From positions 1-64,000 of the forward strand of contig JBLWGC010000092.1 in NCBI GenBank assembly GCA_048772705.1: a stretch of 64,000 nt of DNA, given 5' to 3'. A program made the position numbers and the translations under genes. This DNA comes from Leidyana gryllorum EB-2025a. Lineage: Eukaryota; Apicomplexa. This document shows positions 21,501 through 32,961 of this stretch, piece after piece (positions within the stretch are counted from its first letter, which is position 1; each line of letters starts with the position of its first letter). The notes below the pieces were generated by a model. The model did not search any database, had not been told where the DNA came from, and was given only the letters and a program-made list of their open reading frames with translations.

Positions 21501-22266
21501 GACTCGTCATAATTTCCAGTCAGTTGTGCCATGAGATTGGCTCTTTGCTCTGGAGTGAGATCTTTAGAGAACTCAATCTCAGGCTCGGCGGCGGAAGCTG
21601 CATTTGCGGCATCCTGTGCCTCCTCGGAGACTATTTCGTTAGCCAACCGCTCAAATCGAGAGTAGTCAACCTGATAACGATCTCGAAGTCGTTGCTGATT
21701 ATAGAGATCAGAAAGAATACGGAAACGTAAATGTAATTCCTCCCCTTCCTTGTCACCCGGCTTCACTTGCTCAGCCTCCTCACAACCACGACATCGCATC
21801 GCTTTCCGCAGTACAGCGATCGCATTCTCATATAGTTGCAGCTCTTGCAAGGCGCACGCGGCTCTGTACCAGGCCTGCAAGCACACACGAGCACACACAT
21901 TTCAAGCAGAGTCCCGGTCGAACACCGCAGGCTCACCTTGTCCCATTTGGGGTCAAGTGCTATCGCTTTCTTTGCCTCCTCGAGGGCATCAGCATTGCGA
22001 TTAAGTTTCAGACAACATGCAGCGCGGTTGGCGAATAATCGTGCTTTAGCTTCTGCGTCAGGGGCGAAGGCGATAGCTCCACTAAAGTGCTCAATTGCTT
22101 CTTTGTACTGTCGGTTACGGAAAGCATCTCGGCCGAGATCCGCTGCGCGTCGATACAACTCTTGGACCGCGTGGGGATCGAATTGTTGCAATTTCTTCTC
22201 AAACGCCTCCGAATTACCAGCCAAGAGGTCGGCCATCGCCTCCTTACCAAACGCATCGAAGTCCAT
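18568..22266 (-). CDS. Large TPR protein with PRMT-like C-terminal region
   Basis: I join six exons: 21937-22266, 20832-21874, 20683-20782, 20535-20624, 19143-20484, 18568-19091, giving 1142 residues. Read unspliced this looks like two genes meeting near 20.6 kb. Removing introns of 49, 58 and 50 bases there leaves one unbroken frame (LLPQK|ISPESV, LKQPE|AQIALTF). The N-terminus has about three TPR repeats (FRNRQYKEAIEHFSGAIAFA, ALEEAKKAIALDPKWDKAWY). Near residue 880, VILGDVLTYPSDG and LLPTILYTRRVL are laid out like the back half of the PRMT7/PRMT9 catalytic fold, but I see no clear methyl-donor motif. TPR is solid, PRMT-like is weak. The middle is unrecognised. Confidence 0.6.
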
Positions 22267-22408
22267 AATGCTAGCGCTACAATGGTCGGTTGGTGCCCGC
22301 TCGCTATCTATCTCTTTGGAGCGTGGGATCGTGCAATAGAGGGTGCTGACAAAAAAATCCGACCTGCGAGGTGCGCGCGCCTGAAGTACCCAAAGGCATA
22401 GCACACTC

Positions 22409-23909
22409 CTACGGAAAGCGAGTGGTGGACGGCTGAGCTGTTATAAGGTTGTAGGCAGCCGCAGCAGCTGCAGCTGAGTAGGGATAGAGAGCATATGAAG
22501 CCAGGGGATCGGCCGGGCCACCACTTCCCTCGGTGCTGCTCGCTCCTGACTGACGACTGACACCCCCCGAGCTGCTGCAGTTTTGCTGCTGTATGAGGTC
22601 CAAGAAGCTATCACTCGCTGGATCTGTCCATGGATCAAAGATGACATTCATGGGCCGCTCAAAGATAGGAAACTGCGATGTGTGCGGGGAGGCAGGCTTG
22701 CTTTTCGCTGGCTGACGGGTACATGACTTGGCTATGGACACGAATATCACTCGGCCGGCAAAGGTCTGCTGCGGTTCGGCAGAGGCCTTCACAGCACCTT
22801 CCTGTGTCGCGAACGTGATGAAGGCAAATCCGCGTGGCCGTCCTCGCGCGTCAGCCACCACCGCACAATCCTCAATTGGCCCGAACTGACTGAAAGCTTC
22901 TCGAAGTTCTTCCACATCACAATTAGAAGGAAGATTCCTGATAAAGATTTTCCTGCGGGTCATACGACCCTGGATTGGGGCACCTGAGGTAAAACACAAT
23001 TCAAATTGGCCAGCGGCAGTGGGGGGATGAAACTGCTGTTCAATGTGCGGGCGACAGGGGCCGGTAAACCGTCATGCGGGACGAGCAGCCGCTCCACTCT
23101 GATTGTCCACCCCAATAGAGTGGATCTTCACCGTGGAGACATGCACCCCGGAAAGGAACACACAGCCGGACACACACCGACCGCCGTGTGACCCACACAC
23201 ACCCGCACACACACACACACACTTCGACACATGGTAGCGACCGTGTGAGTGGTCCCGGGGGCACAACGGGCGCACTTTTGATGCACAAGGGGTTGGGGGT
23301 GCAAGGAAGGTATGACTCACCATCAGAGAGAAACTCGCTGAAAGGATCAGCCGCCACTTTGACGAAGAGTTTGCGGCCGTCAAGATGTAATGTGCTATTT
23401 AAGCATTTGTGCATCGACTCGATGTCTTTGAAGGTAACGAAGCCGAACCCTTTAGACCGTCCACATTTCTCGCGCACGATAGCTGCATCTTCAAGGGGTC
23501 CAAATTGAGCGAAGTGGTTCATGAAGGCGGCATCGGTTGTAGAGTAATGGATGTTGCGGACCATGATGCGTCGGGCAGCAGGAGAGGCCATGGCTGTGCT
23601 GTGAACGAGTTTCTGCACGGCAGGAGAGATTGCAGCGGCGCTGGCGATGAGCTCAATGAGTTGTTCTTTGCTCAGGGGGGCCGCTAGCCGTCTTATCTCC
23701 TGTCGAGAGGGCGAGAGAGTGCAAGAGTCGAGGCTAGTACATGTCTCGAGATGGGCAGAACAAGGATGGGGGAGAGTACTCTCCTCAGATGAGCTCTGAG
23801 TGTTCTGTGCGTCCAGCTGCGAGGGAGGGAAGAGAGGGGCGATTTTCTGCAGCGTTGGGGGGTCCGATCCAAGCATCAGCTCGTGGTGATCGTTCTCTAG
23901 AACGGTCAT
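22409..23909 (-). CDS. Two-RRM RNA-binding protein (hnRNP/Musashi-like)
   Basis: Exons 23321-23909 and 22409-22983 join in frame to 387 residues. RRM1 has RNP2 IMVRNI and RNP1 KGFGFVTF; RRM2 has RNP2 IFIRNL and RNP1 RGFAFITF, so the aromatic RNA-stacking residues are present in both. A Ser-rich N-terminus and an Ala/Tyr/Ser-rich C-terminus (a run of alanines at about 22460) flank them. Such proteins bind single-stranded RNA in splicing, export or translational control. The 337-base intron between the RRMs is the longest in the window and contains a CA/GT microsatellite. Two separate one-RRM genes are possible, but the in-frame splice favours one gene. Confidence 0.75.
22984..23320 (-). repeat. 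Longest intron, with CA/GT microsatellite
   Basis: A 337-base intron splitting the two-RRM gene between its RRMs. The plus strand at about 23188-23222 is a CA-rich run (CACACACACCCGCACACACA). The intron boundaries are GTGAGT and CTCAG. Confidence 0.7.
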
Positions 23910-23962
23910 GGCAACAGACCCTGCACTCCTTGTGTGGGTGCAGATTTTTTACTCTGTCCCTA

Positions 23963-25708
23963 ATGGACCTACGCGTCCTCCTTAGACCCTTTCTCCCTTG
24001 TCACGAGTGGATCAAGCTTTGTAATCAGATCAGACTTCCGCCGGATAGCCGGCCAGACTTTCACACGCTGACTGCTATTGGTCCCAGGCGCGCAAACCCC
24101 GACTCAGCCTGTTGGGCCTATCTCGTTGGCCCACGCGAGCTTCACGTCGATGTCCCCCCAGATGGATTCGAAGCCGCACAAATCCTTCGACAAGACTTCC
24201 TCGACCCTACGTCTCGTCGTCTAGACGGCATATATGTACATATTAAGGTCCCTCTCGCGGGCCAACACGAGTTTGTAGCGGTTCTCAACTCTCTCATCGT
24301 CCATAACGCTCCGCATCTCGTCAAACTTAGTGTAACCTTTGAACGCTCCCATAAGAATGGTGATCACGTATCTGAGCCTCCACCGCGTTCTCGCTCCTCC
24401 GCAGAATGCGCTGACAAAATGGTTCTCGATCGCTTATTCTTCCCTCATCTTTCCTTCCTCAACGTCGGCATACCACTGACTGCCGAGGGAATACAAACGC
24501 CCCGAGTCACTCATCTCGTTCTACAGTATCCGTCCCGCTCCGACTTTGAGGGATGGCACACCGACAACTGGTCTGTAGCCCAATGGCTCTCATCCTCACT
24601 CGCTGACGGCTTCCTCTTCATCATCTCCGCCGCGGCCGCGACATTGCGCTCCCTCGAGATACGAGGTGACATGTCCGCTCGTGCTGCCTACCCACTCCTC
24701 TCCCGCATTTGGTCACTCCCGGAACTCGTCAGTCTCGACATTGGCTGGACTAACGAAAATGAACTACTCTCTGTCATCAATGCATTGAAACCGTCCTACA
24801 AAACTGTCCAGGAACTCGTCAATCGAGTGGGGTCAGAGCAGTCTCCATCAGTATCGTCGTGCTTGCTCAAGTCCATGAAAGAGCACGAGGCCTCTGCCGA
24901 GATCAGTCTTGCAGCCTTACCTGGCACGGCACCTGTACCTCTCCCTCCGGCCTTACCCAACCTCCAAAGCCTCCGCTTCTTGGGCATCCAAACTTCGGTT
25001 GGTACCCCAGGGCTACGGAACCACCACCTCGAGATCCACTCCCTACTCCCTGGTGTAAGCGCGCCACGCAATCCTCTCCACTTGCCACCTGCAGGCAGTA
25101 CAGCGCAATGGCTTGCGACTGTCGGAAGGATCATCAAATGTACCTCTGGAGGCTATGCTCAAGTTTCGAGAGGCTCTCAGTACGCTGCCTTTCTTCGTAG
25201 CTTACCGACAGCTTCCTCCTCGAAGCCTATTCCGCCTCTACGTCGCACCCCTCACAGGTGAGCCACTCCACCCCAGGTATCACGTTGGCCTCCTTCAGAC
25301 AATAAGTACGCTTGGGATCGGACGCAAAGCATCGACAAATGGAGGCAGAGACTCAGATACTTCTACGTTCATCCATTACAAGCCTCTCAACGACTGTTCC
25401 AGCGCAGCCGACGCGAGCTGAGTACCGCCTCATCGATTGAACAAACTATTGAAGGTTGGGTGCCACCCGAAATCGGCCCGTCGATGACTGCAAAGGATAT
25501 GTTCCTTCTAGAATGTTGGCATATACCCTTGTTCTGTGACTTCTACCAGAGCGACGATGTCACTGCAGCTGAGGTGTGGGAGCTGAAACTGAATGATGAC
25601 GACCGCCAAGCATGGAGCCGTATCCGTGATGCCTATGTCGACGAGCGACAAAAAGACACCCCGCTGAGTTTCAAGGCCTGCCCACCCTGGTGGCTGGTGT
25701 CTGAATGA
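23963..25708 (+). CDS. Leucine-rich, possibly F-box-type protein
   Basis: Exons 23963-25054, 25095-25257, 25299-25708 join in frame to 554 residues. An in-frame ATG exists at 23741 but would overlap the divergent RRM gene, and the extra residues look like antisense translation, so I start at 23963. Leucine-rich periodicity is seen at HLSFLNVGIPL, RVTHLVLQYP, TLRSLEIRGD, ELVSLDIGWT and NLQSLRFLGI, as in LRR adaptors of ubiquitin ligases. The N-terminus MDLRVLLRPFLPCHEWIKLC could be a weak F-box. The C-terminal exon is unrecognised, with aromatic residues (CPPWWLVSE at the end). The next gene starts only 16 bases after the stop. Confidence 0.6.
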
Positions 25709-25724
25709 TTGATCTAGCAAACAT

Positions 25725-28700
25725 ATGAGTCCTATTGGCGTTAGCAAAACACTGGGTAGCATCATGACTCAGGAAAGTGGTCGGCCTCCGACAGAGGCAG
25801 AAGATGACGCTGCAACGCAAGAAGTCCAGAAGCAACGACAGAATGCTATCTCATGTCTAAAGCGGCATGGTAACGGATCCTTGATGTCCAGCACACGCGT
25901 GTGCCGTCTCCTCCGCCAAGAGAAGCAGCTACAGAACGATGCAGTCACTCATACACAGTCAAGATCTGACCCGACGGAATGGATCCCACTGATGATTGTG
26001 AGCATTTCCGATGGGGTGAGTGGACATCATCAGGTATGCCAATGAGTTGTGAATTCAGAGCACCGCGCAGGGGACCTCCTCAAAAAGAGTGAAATGGTGT
26101 GTTGAGGGCTGGACAAGCCGCAGCATAATTGGGGAATATGCATTGTTACAACGATGCTTTGACACTCACACTCTCCAAGAGAGACTAGCGGTAGCGGCAT
26201 TGAAACCTTGCTGCAAGCTTGGAATGATCAAACACGTTGATACGATGCCTAGCAAGGCGCGCTTGTGTCCCACGCCAGACAAAGTTGCACACACGGCAGC
26301 AGCGGAAGCCATCATGTCCAGAGGGGGTCATAGTGCTGTGATAGATGTTCCTATGACCGTACCACAGCTCGCAACTTGCCCCACAACGCGAAATTACTTA
26401 ACACAGCTGCAGGAGGCCTCCAGCCGACTGCCCAAACTAACCATGCTTCGAGATTGGGAGGTTGAGGAAAGCGGCCAAAGTACCGTTCACCTTTTCTTCG
26501 CAGGCTCACGTGCTTGCTGCCTTGCAAACAGGCCTTTTGGACATCAAGAGCATCGGGAAGGTGAGTGGTGAAGTCAGACGGCAAGATATTTCGGGGTCAG
26601 TTCGGCGGCAATTCCAAGATTTGTTGATCACAGCAGATCAACTGGACGGGGTAATGTTGACGGGAGCATTCGAACCGAACAGTATTCGCATGAGTGATCG
26701 TTCCCTCTCACACAGAGGTCTTCTGCTGCTGCCGCGAGTAGATGAAATGACCTTAATCGAGAATGCTATGCTATTTGGCGATATACATTCATTCAAAAAG
26801 CTTGGCGCAAAAACTCTGATTGACGCCATTGTTGAGGTGAGCGCCTCGCCGTGGCAGGTTTGGGTAACTTCCGTCACACAGGGATTACAAATCGAAGAAG
26901 TTACATACTTATGGAGTCCTGAGAAGATCGCTCTTTGGGAGAGGTTGATCTCATATGGTCGGTCCACAGGCAGTGCCTATGGGATGGTGGAAGCTTTGAG
27001 ACATCGCTGGGATGAGCAGGCGGCAAAGGCGTCTCTTCGTTGGTCTCTGGGGACAGTGATGTTTCACTACCTCAGAGGCTGTCATCCGTTCGAAGAGTTG
27101 GAGAGGGGGAGTGGGTCGAGTGGAATCTTGGCAAATATCAGAGCCCGTCGAAGTCCCCAGTTGGCAGCTCTGAAAGCTGAGCTGCCGGCGCTGGGGAGCA
27201 TGATTTGCTCACTCGTGTCTGTAGTTCCTGAAGGACGGATGAAATGTGGGGAAATGGCTAAGTGGGCACTCTTTGCAGACTGGGATCCGGGTTTGGGGAT
27301 GCGCGCAGTGGTTGCTGGCAGTCGTGAAGGCAAACGCACAGGTGATTTGATCAGGCAACTCAGCTTGAGGTGTGCTCGAGACGGAAAGCTGCGTCCAGAA
27401 TGGCAAAGGGAGCTGGAGTTGTTGCTGATGAGGATGGGGCATGAAGTCACAGTAGAAGAGGTCCAGTTTGATGAGTTAGACACATGCGATACAGATGCTG
27501 CGCTTGACCAACTCAAACCTAAAGTGCACCACAGCCAATCAGACTTGCTGCTTCGATTGATGGTAAGCCGAGCAAACAAGACAACTCCTTCTCTTCTTGC
27601 AATTAATCGATACAACTCTGGTGCGTCGGGCCAAGAAGACTTTTGCTTTTTATAGATGGAGAAACCCCCTGCTGGACCTCCATCGCGCCCACCTCCTCTT
27701 CTAGGGGACGATGAAGACAGTGAAGATGATGACGATTTGCCCTTCATTGTGAAAGGCAGAAGACGAGTTGCAGCTCAACAAGCGCAAGCTCCGTCTTCAT
27801 CAGCGCCTCCAGCTCCTACTAGTTCTGAACAGCGGCCTGTCCAAAGTGAACAGCCTCCAGCACCTCCTGCTGCCCCCCCAGTCCCGTCAGCCGCCGCTGC
27901 AACTCCCGCTCCACAAGCAGCAAGTCAATCGGCCCCTGCAAGGGCAGCTCGGCCGAAACCCGCTGCTACAAACAATAGACCCAAACCACCCGCCAAGAGC
28001 CCTGCCCCTCCTGCCCCCCCAGACGATGACGACGAGGCATTGTTCGTGCCCTCAGATCGGAGTTCAGCTGACGAAAGTAACAGCCCCAGGCAGTCAAGCC
28101 CTCCCAGCAGTACTGTAGGGCGTGCGGGTCCCGCTGCGTCGCGCAACGCTCGGAAGCGCAGACGAAGAGACACATCAAGTGACGAAGATGATGATGCATC
28201 ATCCGGCGGTGACTCTGCCACTGACCAACAGGTCGTAACTTCAGCCCGTGATCGGTAAGCCGAGAGTGATTTTTGAGTTGTGATCTGTTTGGTGATGTGA
28301 CATTGTTTTAACTGTGCTTTGTCAACCGTTCACTCCCATTGATCGATGTATATGTACTGACTGCGCGTACGCACACACGTGTTTGCCACTCTGACTTGTT
28401 TTACCACCACCACCACGATCAATATGCGTGCAGAGATAAGAAGAGCAAATTGATCGCTCAAGTACTGGCGCGGTGGTGGTATGTTATGGCACCTTGGCCT
28501 CCTGAGGATTTTGATTACTCGGCGGAACTGGCAAAGCGGAAGTTGAAACAAGTCTCATTTGATGCTTGGGAAGATGAAGACGATGTGGATGAGAATGGTG
28601 TTACAAAGGTTTATGAGATCACCCATTTTCCAGGTGAGCGGGCTGGCAGCATGAAATAAATGTGTTACTGTATTGGGCATAGGGATGTACAGAGATCCCA

Positions 28701-28942
28701 AAGGTGAGGTGATTGATCTTCGGCCTGACGAAGGAAAGCCGTGCTACGCCAATTTGGCCAGACTGGGGGAGGCTGAGCTGTACGAAATGCTTGTCACCGC
28801 GTTAAAACGCCAAACTGAGCAGTTAAGTACTTCGCCGTATCAAGCCACTGACGAGGCCATCATTGAACGGTTACGGGAGGACTTGTTGCGTGAAATGCGA
28901 CTGGCATCTACGAGTCTTTCACGCCTTCGAGCGAGCGAATGA
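25725..28942 (+). CDS. Composite protein with a degenerate kinase-like C-lobe
   Basis: Exons 25725-26015, 26059-26460, 26504-27562, 27656-28254, 28434-28633, 28683-28942 stay in frame (936 residues). Near residue 420, TYLWSPEK and RWSLGTVMFHYLRGCHPFEE, ending PEGRMKCGEMAKW, resemble kinase subdomains VIII-XI. No HRD or DFG motif is visible, so an active kinase is unlikely. Exon 4 is Pro/Ala-rich with acidic runs and a basic patch RKRRRRD (a likely nuclear signal). Exons 5-6 hold a compact unrecognised domain (RWWYVMAPWPPEDFDY, KVYEITHFPG). If the 93-base intron at 27563-27655 is not removed, this is two genes, the first ending in TAG at 27655 and the second starting at the ATG at 27656. Its stop is 8 bases from the convergent MYST stop. 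Confidence 0.5.
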
Positions 28943-28950
28943 TGAGGGAG

Positions 28951-30360
28951 TCAGCTCTCCGAACTGTACTCGAAAGGACCCAGGAATGGGTCGTAAGGTA
29001 GCCAATGCAATCCGTCAGGGGCTATCGGAGGCGCAGGCTTACCCAGCTTGACACTGAGCACTTGCACGCACTCCGCTGTCAAGTACAAGAATGGTTCCAT
29101 AGTGGACTGCGTGTAGCACAAATTCGGCAGATGTAGCTTCCGTTGGTCCTTACCTTCTCTCGTTGGAGTATATCGGCATCCTGGAGGCACGTGACAATGT
29201 CAGTGGGTTCAAATGAATACTTGTCGGCTGTTTCTGCAAGGACGAACTCGCGGTTGTTCTTTAGCTCTTCGAGCAGCACTTGGCGCCAGTAGTTCAAGTA
29301 GGAGGCCTTTCCGAGGTCCGAGAGGGGTCGTTCAGGGGTTCCGCGGCGCCCCTCTACCATGGCCAGTGCGTACGAGAAGTTTATAAGGTACTTGCCGTAG
29401 CCCTTCTTCTGGTACTGTGGCAGCGTGAGGATGCAGCTGACGTTGTTTCGGCTGTACTTTTCTTTGGAGAAGTAACCGACGATTCGGTAGCCTGGAACAC
29501 ACGAAAAATGTGGCACAGCGAGTGCTGCAGCAACGATTGCTCACCGTCTTCGGCCATTTCGCAGAGGACATAGAACAGGAAGAGGTTCACAGGATGGCGA
29601 AGTGTCTTATGGTCGAGGAACAGCTTGGAGAGAAAACAGAGATTCTCGCAATACAGCCGAGCCACACCTCCATCTACTTCCCACACCGCGAGCCGACGAG
29701 AAGGATCTCTGAGGGTACACATCACATACACAGTCAGTCAGCCACTTTTACCACCAGAGTCCACATACCGGTATATCTCATTGCCAGGAGGGTATCTGGC
29801 AGTGCAACGTCGATCGTGTCTTTGAGCTTCGCATTGGAATTTGAAGAAACTCAGACAGAAGTTGCATATATACAGTAGCGAGGCGTCCTGGACTTCCAGC
29901 GGGAAGGGGCTAAAGTACCAACAATTCACCAAGTAGTCTCCCATTTGGATCCTATTGATAGTCTTGAACTTGGTGTTCTCAATGTGTTCCTTGAGATAGT
30001 CAGCGTCCATTCCGGCATGTCCGTCATCGCTCTCCTCCTCTTCAGACTCTCGAATTACGTCATTTCCAGTCAGCTCCTCGTCCAGCTTTCTCAGCTGACT
30101 CCATCTCAGCCAACAGTCCAAGCGCCGGTCGGCACCTTTCCAGTGTATATACGCCGCCTTTTCCTCTGTTTCAGCGCTATGACCCCTCAAACCTGGAAGC
30201 TGCGGCTTCTCAGCTACAGACGATGTACTCAAACCACACAAACTGCGCTCTCACTCGCTATAATTAACACTCGACGCCAGCAATTACGGGTTTCATCCCA
30301 TCCCCAAGCTATTTCGCCTCCTTGGAACTTCACCGCCTGGGAGCGCTGCTGACTGGACAT
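28951..30360 (-). CDS. MYST-family histone acetyltransferase (Tip60/Esa1-like)
   Basis: Five exons: 30255-30360, 29769-30213, 29545-29708, 29154-29491, 28951-29106; 402 residues. An N-terminal Tudor-knot/chromo-barrel ([37 protein letters not shown]) is followed by a C2HC zinc finger starting [13 protein letters not shown], then LDHKTL with the conserved autoacetylation lysine, GYFSKEK with the catalytic Glu, the acetyl-CoA loop [12 protein letters not shown], and [13 protein letters not shown]. Chromodomain plus zinc finger plus MYST is the layout of Esa1/Tip60, the NuA4 catalytic subunit that acetylates histones H4 and H2A in the nucleus. At 402 residues it is slightly shorter than yeast Esa1. 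All catalytic motifs look intact. Confidence 0.9.
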
Positions 30361-30486
30361 TACTACTATCTTACCGCCAAGGAAGCGAGAGAACCATTTG
30401 TGTTTTGTTCTGATGTTGAGCCCTTTGATGATGACCCCGACTTCCTCAACCGAGTCCCCATTCAAGTCCTTTTTTCTGTTTTCCTA

Positions 30487-32332
30487 TTAAAGCATAGCAT
30501 TAACCCGACGGGCTTTCTGGGCGCTCCAGTGCAACGGCGGTTCCGAATAGAATAATTGGCTTAACACACCCCTCAACTCGCTCTTGGGCATTCCTCTACT
30601 CTCCTCGCTCACTGACTCTGGGCCACTCACGGCATGAATGATATCCATCCAATGCCGCTTCGTCCCTCCCGCAGCACCTCCAGCAGAACACTCTGTACTT
30701 TCACGCAATGATGAAGCAGCCGCCGCCGCTGCGGCTTCCTTATCTCCGACTTCCTTTGCCACAAACACTTTCGAGGCCATACTCCGAATTATGTGCTCCT
30801 CCGCCAGTATCACGCGCTGCAAACACTCTTGTTCAGCAGCTTCACGTTCTTCTCGCTCTTTCCACATTTGCTCCTCCATCAGTCGTTCGCGTAACCGCGC
30901 TGGCGGATCCATCGAAATATCATAGTCGCCGCCCCACACCAACGAGCCCGATCCGCTGTACTCCTCCATCAATCGGATCCAATTCACGTAACTCAATTGA
31001 TTCAAGAAAGTACTCGGCACCGTAGTCACACCAGCCACATGCGATAGGGTCTTCAAATTTGGCAGCTGCAGCGGCTTCCGATGCTGTCCCGTAACTCCTT
31101 CCGCAACTTCACGCACAGTGTCATGGTCACTCAAGACAGCAATGTACGTGATCGGATCACTCGCTAAACAAAGCGTCATCAACTAAGCTATCCATACCAC
31201 TCCACTTACCGTCCAGAACCAGTGTTCGGTAAGTTTGCCGCGTCGCCCTCACCCACACTATAAGCCTGTCGGGACTGGCAGTCACCACATGGGTACCACT
31301 CGGGCTGTATGCACACATGGTAACAGGCTTGTCATGCGCAACCAAACTCGCAAACTGATCTCCGCGTAGTGGCATCCCGCTGAAGAGCGCAACAGCTCGT
31401 GCAATATCTATTTCCTTGACCTCTCCAGACTTCAGACACACCAATATATTGTTGGGTGATACCGGATCGAACCTCAAATGGGTGGTCTCCCATCCAAAAT
31501 CAATGGCTGCTACCACCTCCCCACTCCCAATTCGCCACACATAAACCAATCCGGAACGGCTTCCAGTTGCAACAAGGCCTACGCAATGAATTCCATGTCT
31601 CACCTCCAGTGTCACTACTCAAACGCTTACCGGCATAGTCCTGAGACCATACATCCATCACCGCAATCTCCGATAAATGGCTGGTGAACTGCTGAGCAGC
31701 CTCCACCCAGTCTGTTAGCGCCCCCTCGGAAGAAGCAAGACTGTGACAAAGAAAGATTAGCGCTCTTGGAAAATGAGGTAGGGCACTCACTCCGCGACCA
31801 CGTACACAGACGCATTGGTCCTTTGTGTGACAACAAGGAAGGTCCCATCTTGCGAGAACGCCAAATGGTCAATTCGGGATGAGTCTCGATTGCAGGAGAA
31901 AGACCTGCCATAAAAGACGTCAAACACTGAGCCAGACAGCCCACTTTACCTCAAAAAGGCTCCTGTGGTGAAATCCCAAATATACAGATTACCCGTAGCA
32001 CTCCCAGTTGCGAAGAGTCCCCCATCAGGTGAAGCAGCGGCAGCAGTGGCGGTTTCCGGCAGTGTGAAGCGCTTCAAGGGTACATCAAGCTTGTTCATGC
32101 GATATATTCGCAGTATGGGCTTCGCAGGATCCGCCGCGCCGATGAAACCGCTATGAAGGTGACCATACTCGCCAATCGAGAACGTGATATTCCTCCCAGC
32201 AACGAATCCTTCTGCTAGGGATATATCCCCCCCACTGAGTAGCTCTTGATGCCGGGCACGCCGCTCACTCAATATGAGCAAGCTTTCCTTCATTTCCGGC
32301 CCCAAATTTATGCCACGTAGCTTGACCCACAT
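30487..32332 (-). CDS. WD40 protein, Ipi3/WDR18-like
   Basis: Exons 31950-32332, 31791-31904, 31631-31740, 31210-31578, 30487-31163 join in frame to 550 residues. At least four WD-type blades are visible (GGLFATGSATGNLYIWDFTT, GLVATGSRSGLVYVWRIGSG, GTHVVTASPDRLIVW). The blade order, including a VDL-like KSGEVKEIDI segment between blades and a charged helical C-terminus (LRERLMEEQMWKEREEREAA), follows WDR18/Ipi3, part of the Rix1 complex for 60S ribosome maturation. Another ribosome-biogenesis WD40 protein (for example UTP5-like) is possible. The ATG at 32332 is followed by another at 32290 that could also serve. Confidence 0.6.
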
Positions 32333-32440
32333 TTTCAACCATCCTGAACCGCATTGAATGCAGACATAGTATCGTCGGTATTCTCATAAATCCGCTTAGG
32401 CACACACGTGCGCCAGGATTCCAAAAAGAAAAGCTCTCCA

Positions 32441-32961
32441 ATGAGGTCTGCCTCTGCTCAATGCTGTATTCCAAGGGACGAATTGAAGGTTTTGTTTCAG
32501 ATCTTCGACACCGAGCGTCTGGGTACCATAGATGCTTTTGAATTGAAAGGTGCCTTTCGGGCTTTGGGAGTGCCCGCCACGGGGGACCAGATATGCCAGA
32601 TGATGGCTGCCATGGGACGTGGCGCTTCAGAGGGTATCACCTTTGAAGATTTCTGTCACTTGGTTGAGTCTCGACTACCAGCTCAGAACTCCCCTGAGGC
32701 CATACGAAAGACATTTGAACTTCTGGCAGGAGCCTCAGGGTACATAGACATCAGACATCTCAAGAAGGTATCGCCCTAGACAACTCGACTGATGTGAGCA
32801 ATAACGTTTAGGCATGTGAGGAGCTCGGCGAGAAAATCCCAGATGAAGAGTTGGAGATAATGATTGCTGAAGCGGACCGGAACAATGACGGGCGTGTAGA
32901 CCTAGATGATTTCGCTCGAGTGATGATCAAGCGCTACGATCCACTAGCTGACGACGACTAA
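32441..32961 (+). CDS. Centrin/calmodulin-like EF-hand protein
   Basis: Exons 32441-32767 and 32812-32961 join to 158 residues. The four-EF-hand layout of centrin is recognisable: hand 1 FDTERLGTIDAFEL, hand 3 degenerate (AGASGYIDIRHLKKA, lacking several Ca ligands), hand 4 DRNNDGRVDLDDF with all canonical ligands. The linker ELGEKIPDEELEIMIAEAD is centrin-type. Centrins are Ca-binding proteins of basal bodies and spindle poles. The short N-terminus (no basic tail) and only one clearly intact loop make this divergent. The TAA stop shares two bases with the TAG of the convergent gene ending at 32958. Confidence 0.75.

Noticed and set aside
23741-23962. Upstream ATG extending the leucine-rich gene
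   Set aside because: The added residues are antisense to the RRM gene's first exon and have biased composition.
26542-26581. Possible 40-base intron beginning GTGAGTGG in the kinase-like gene
   Set aside because: Removing it brings an immediate stop; reading through keeps a long open frame.
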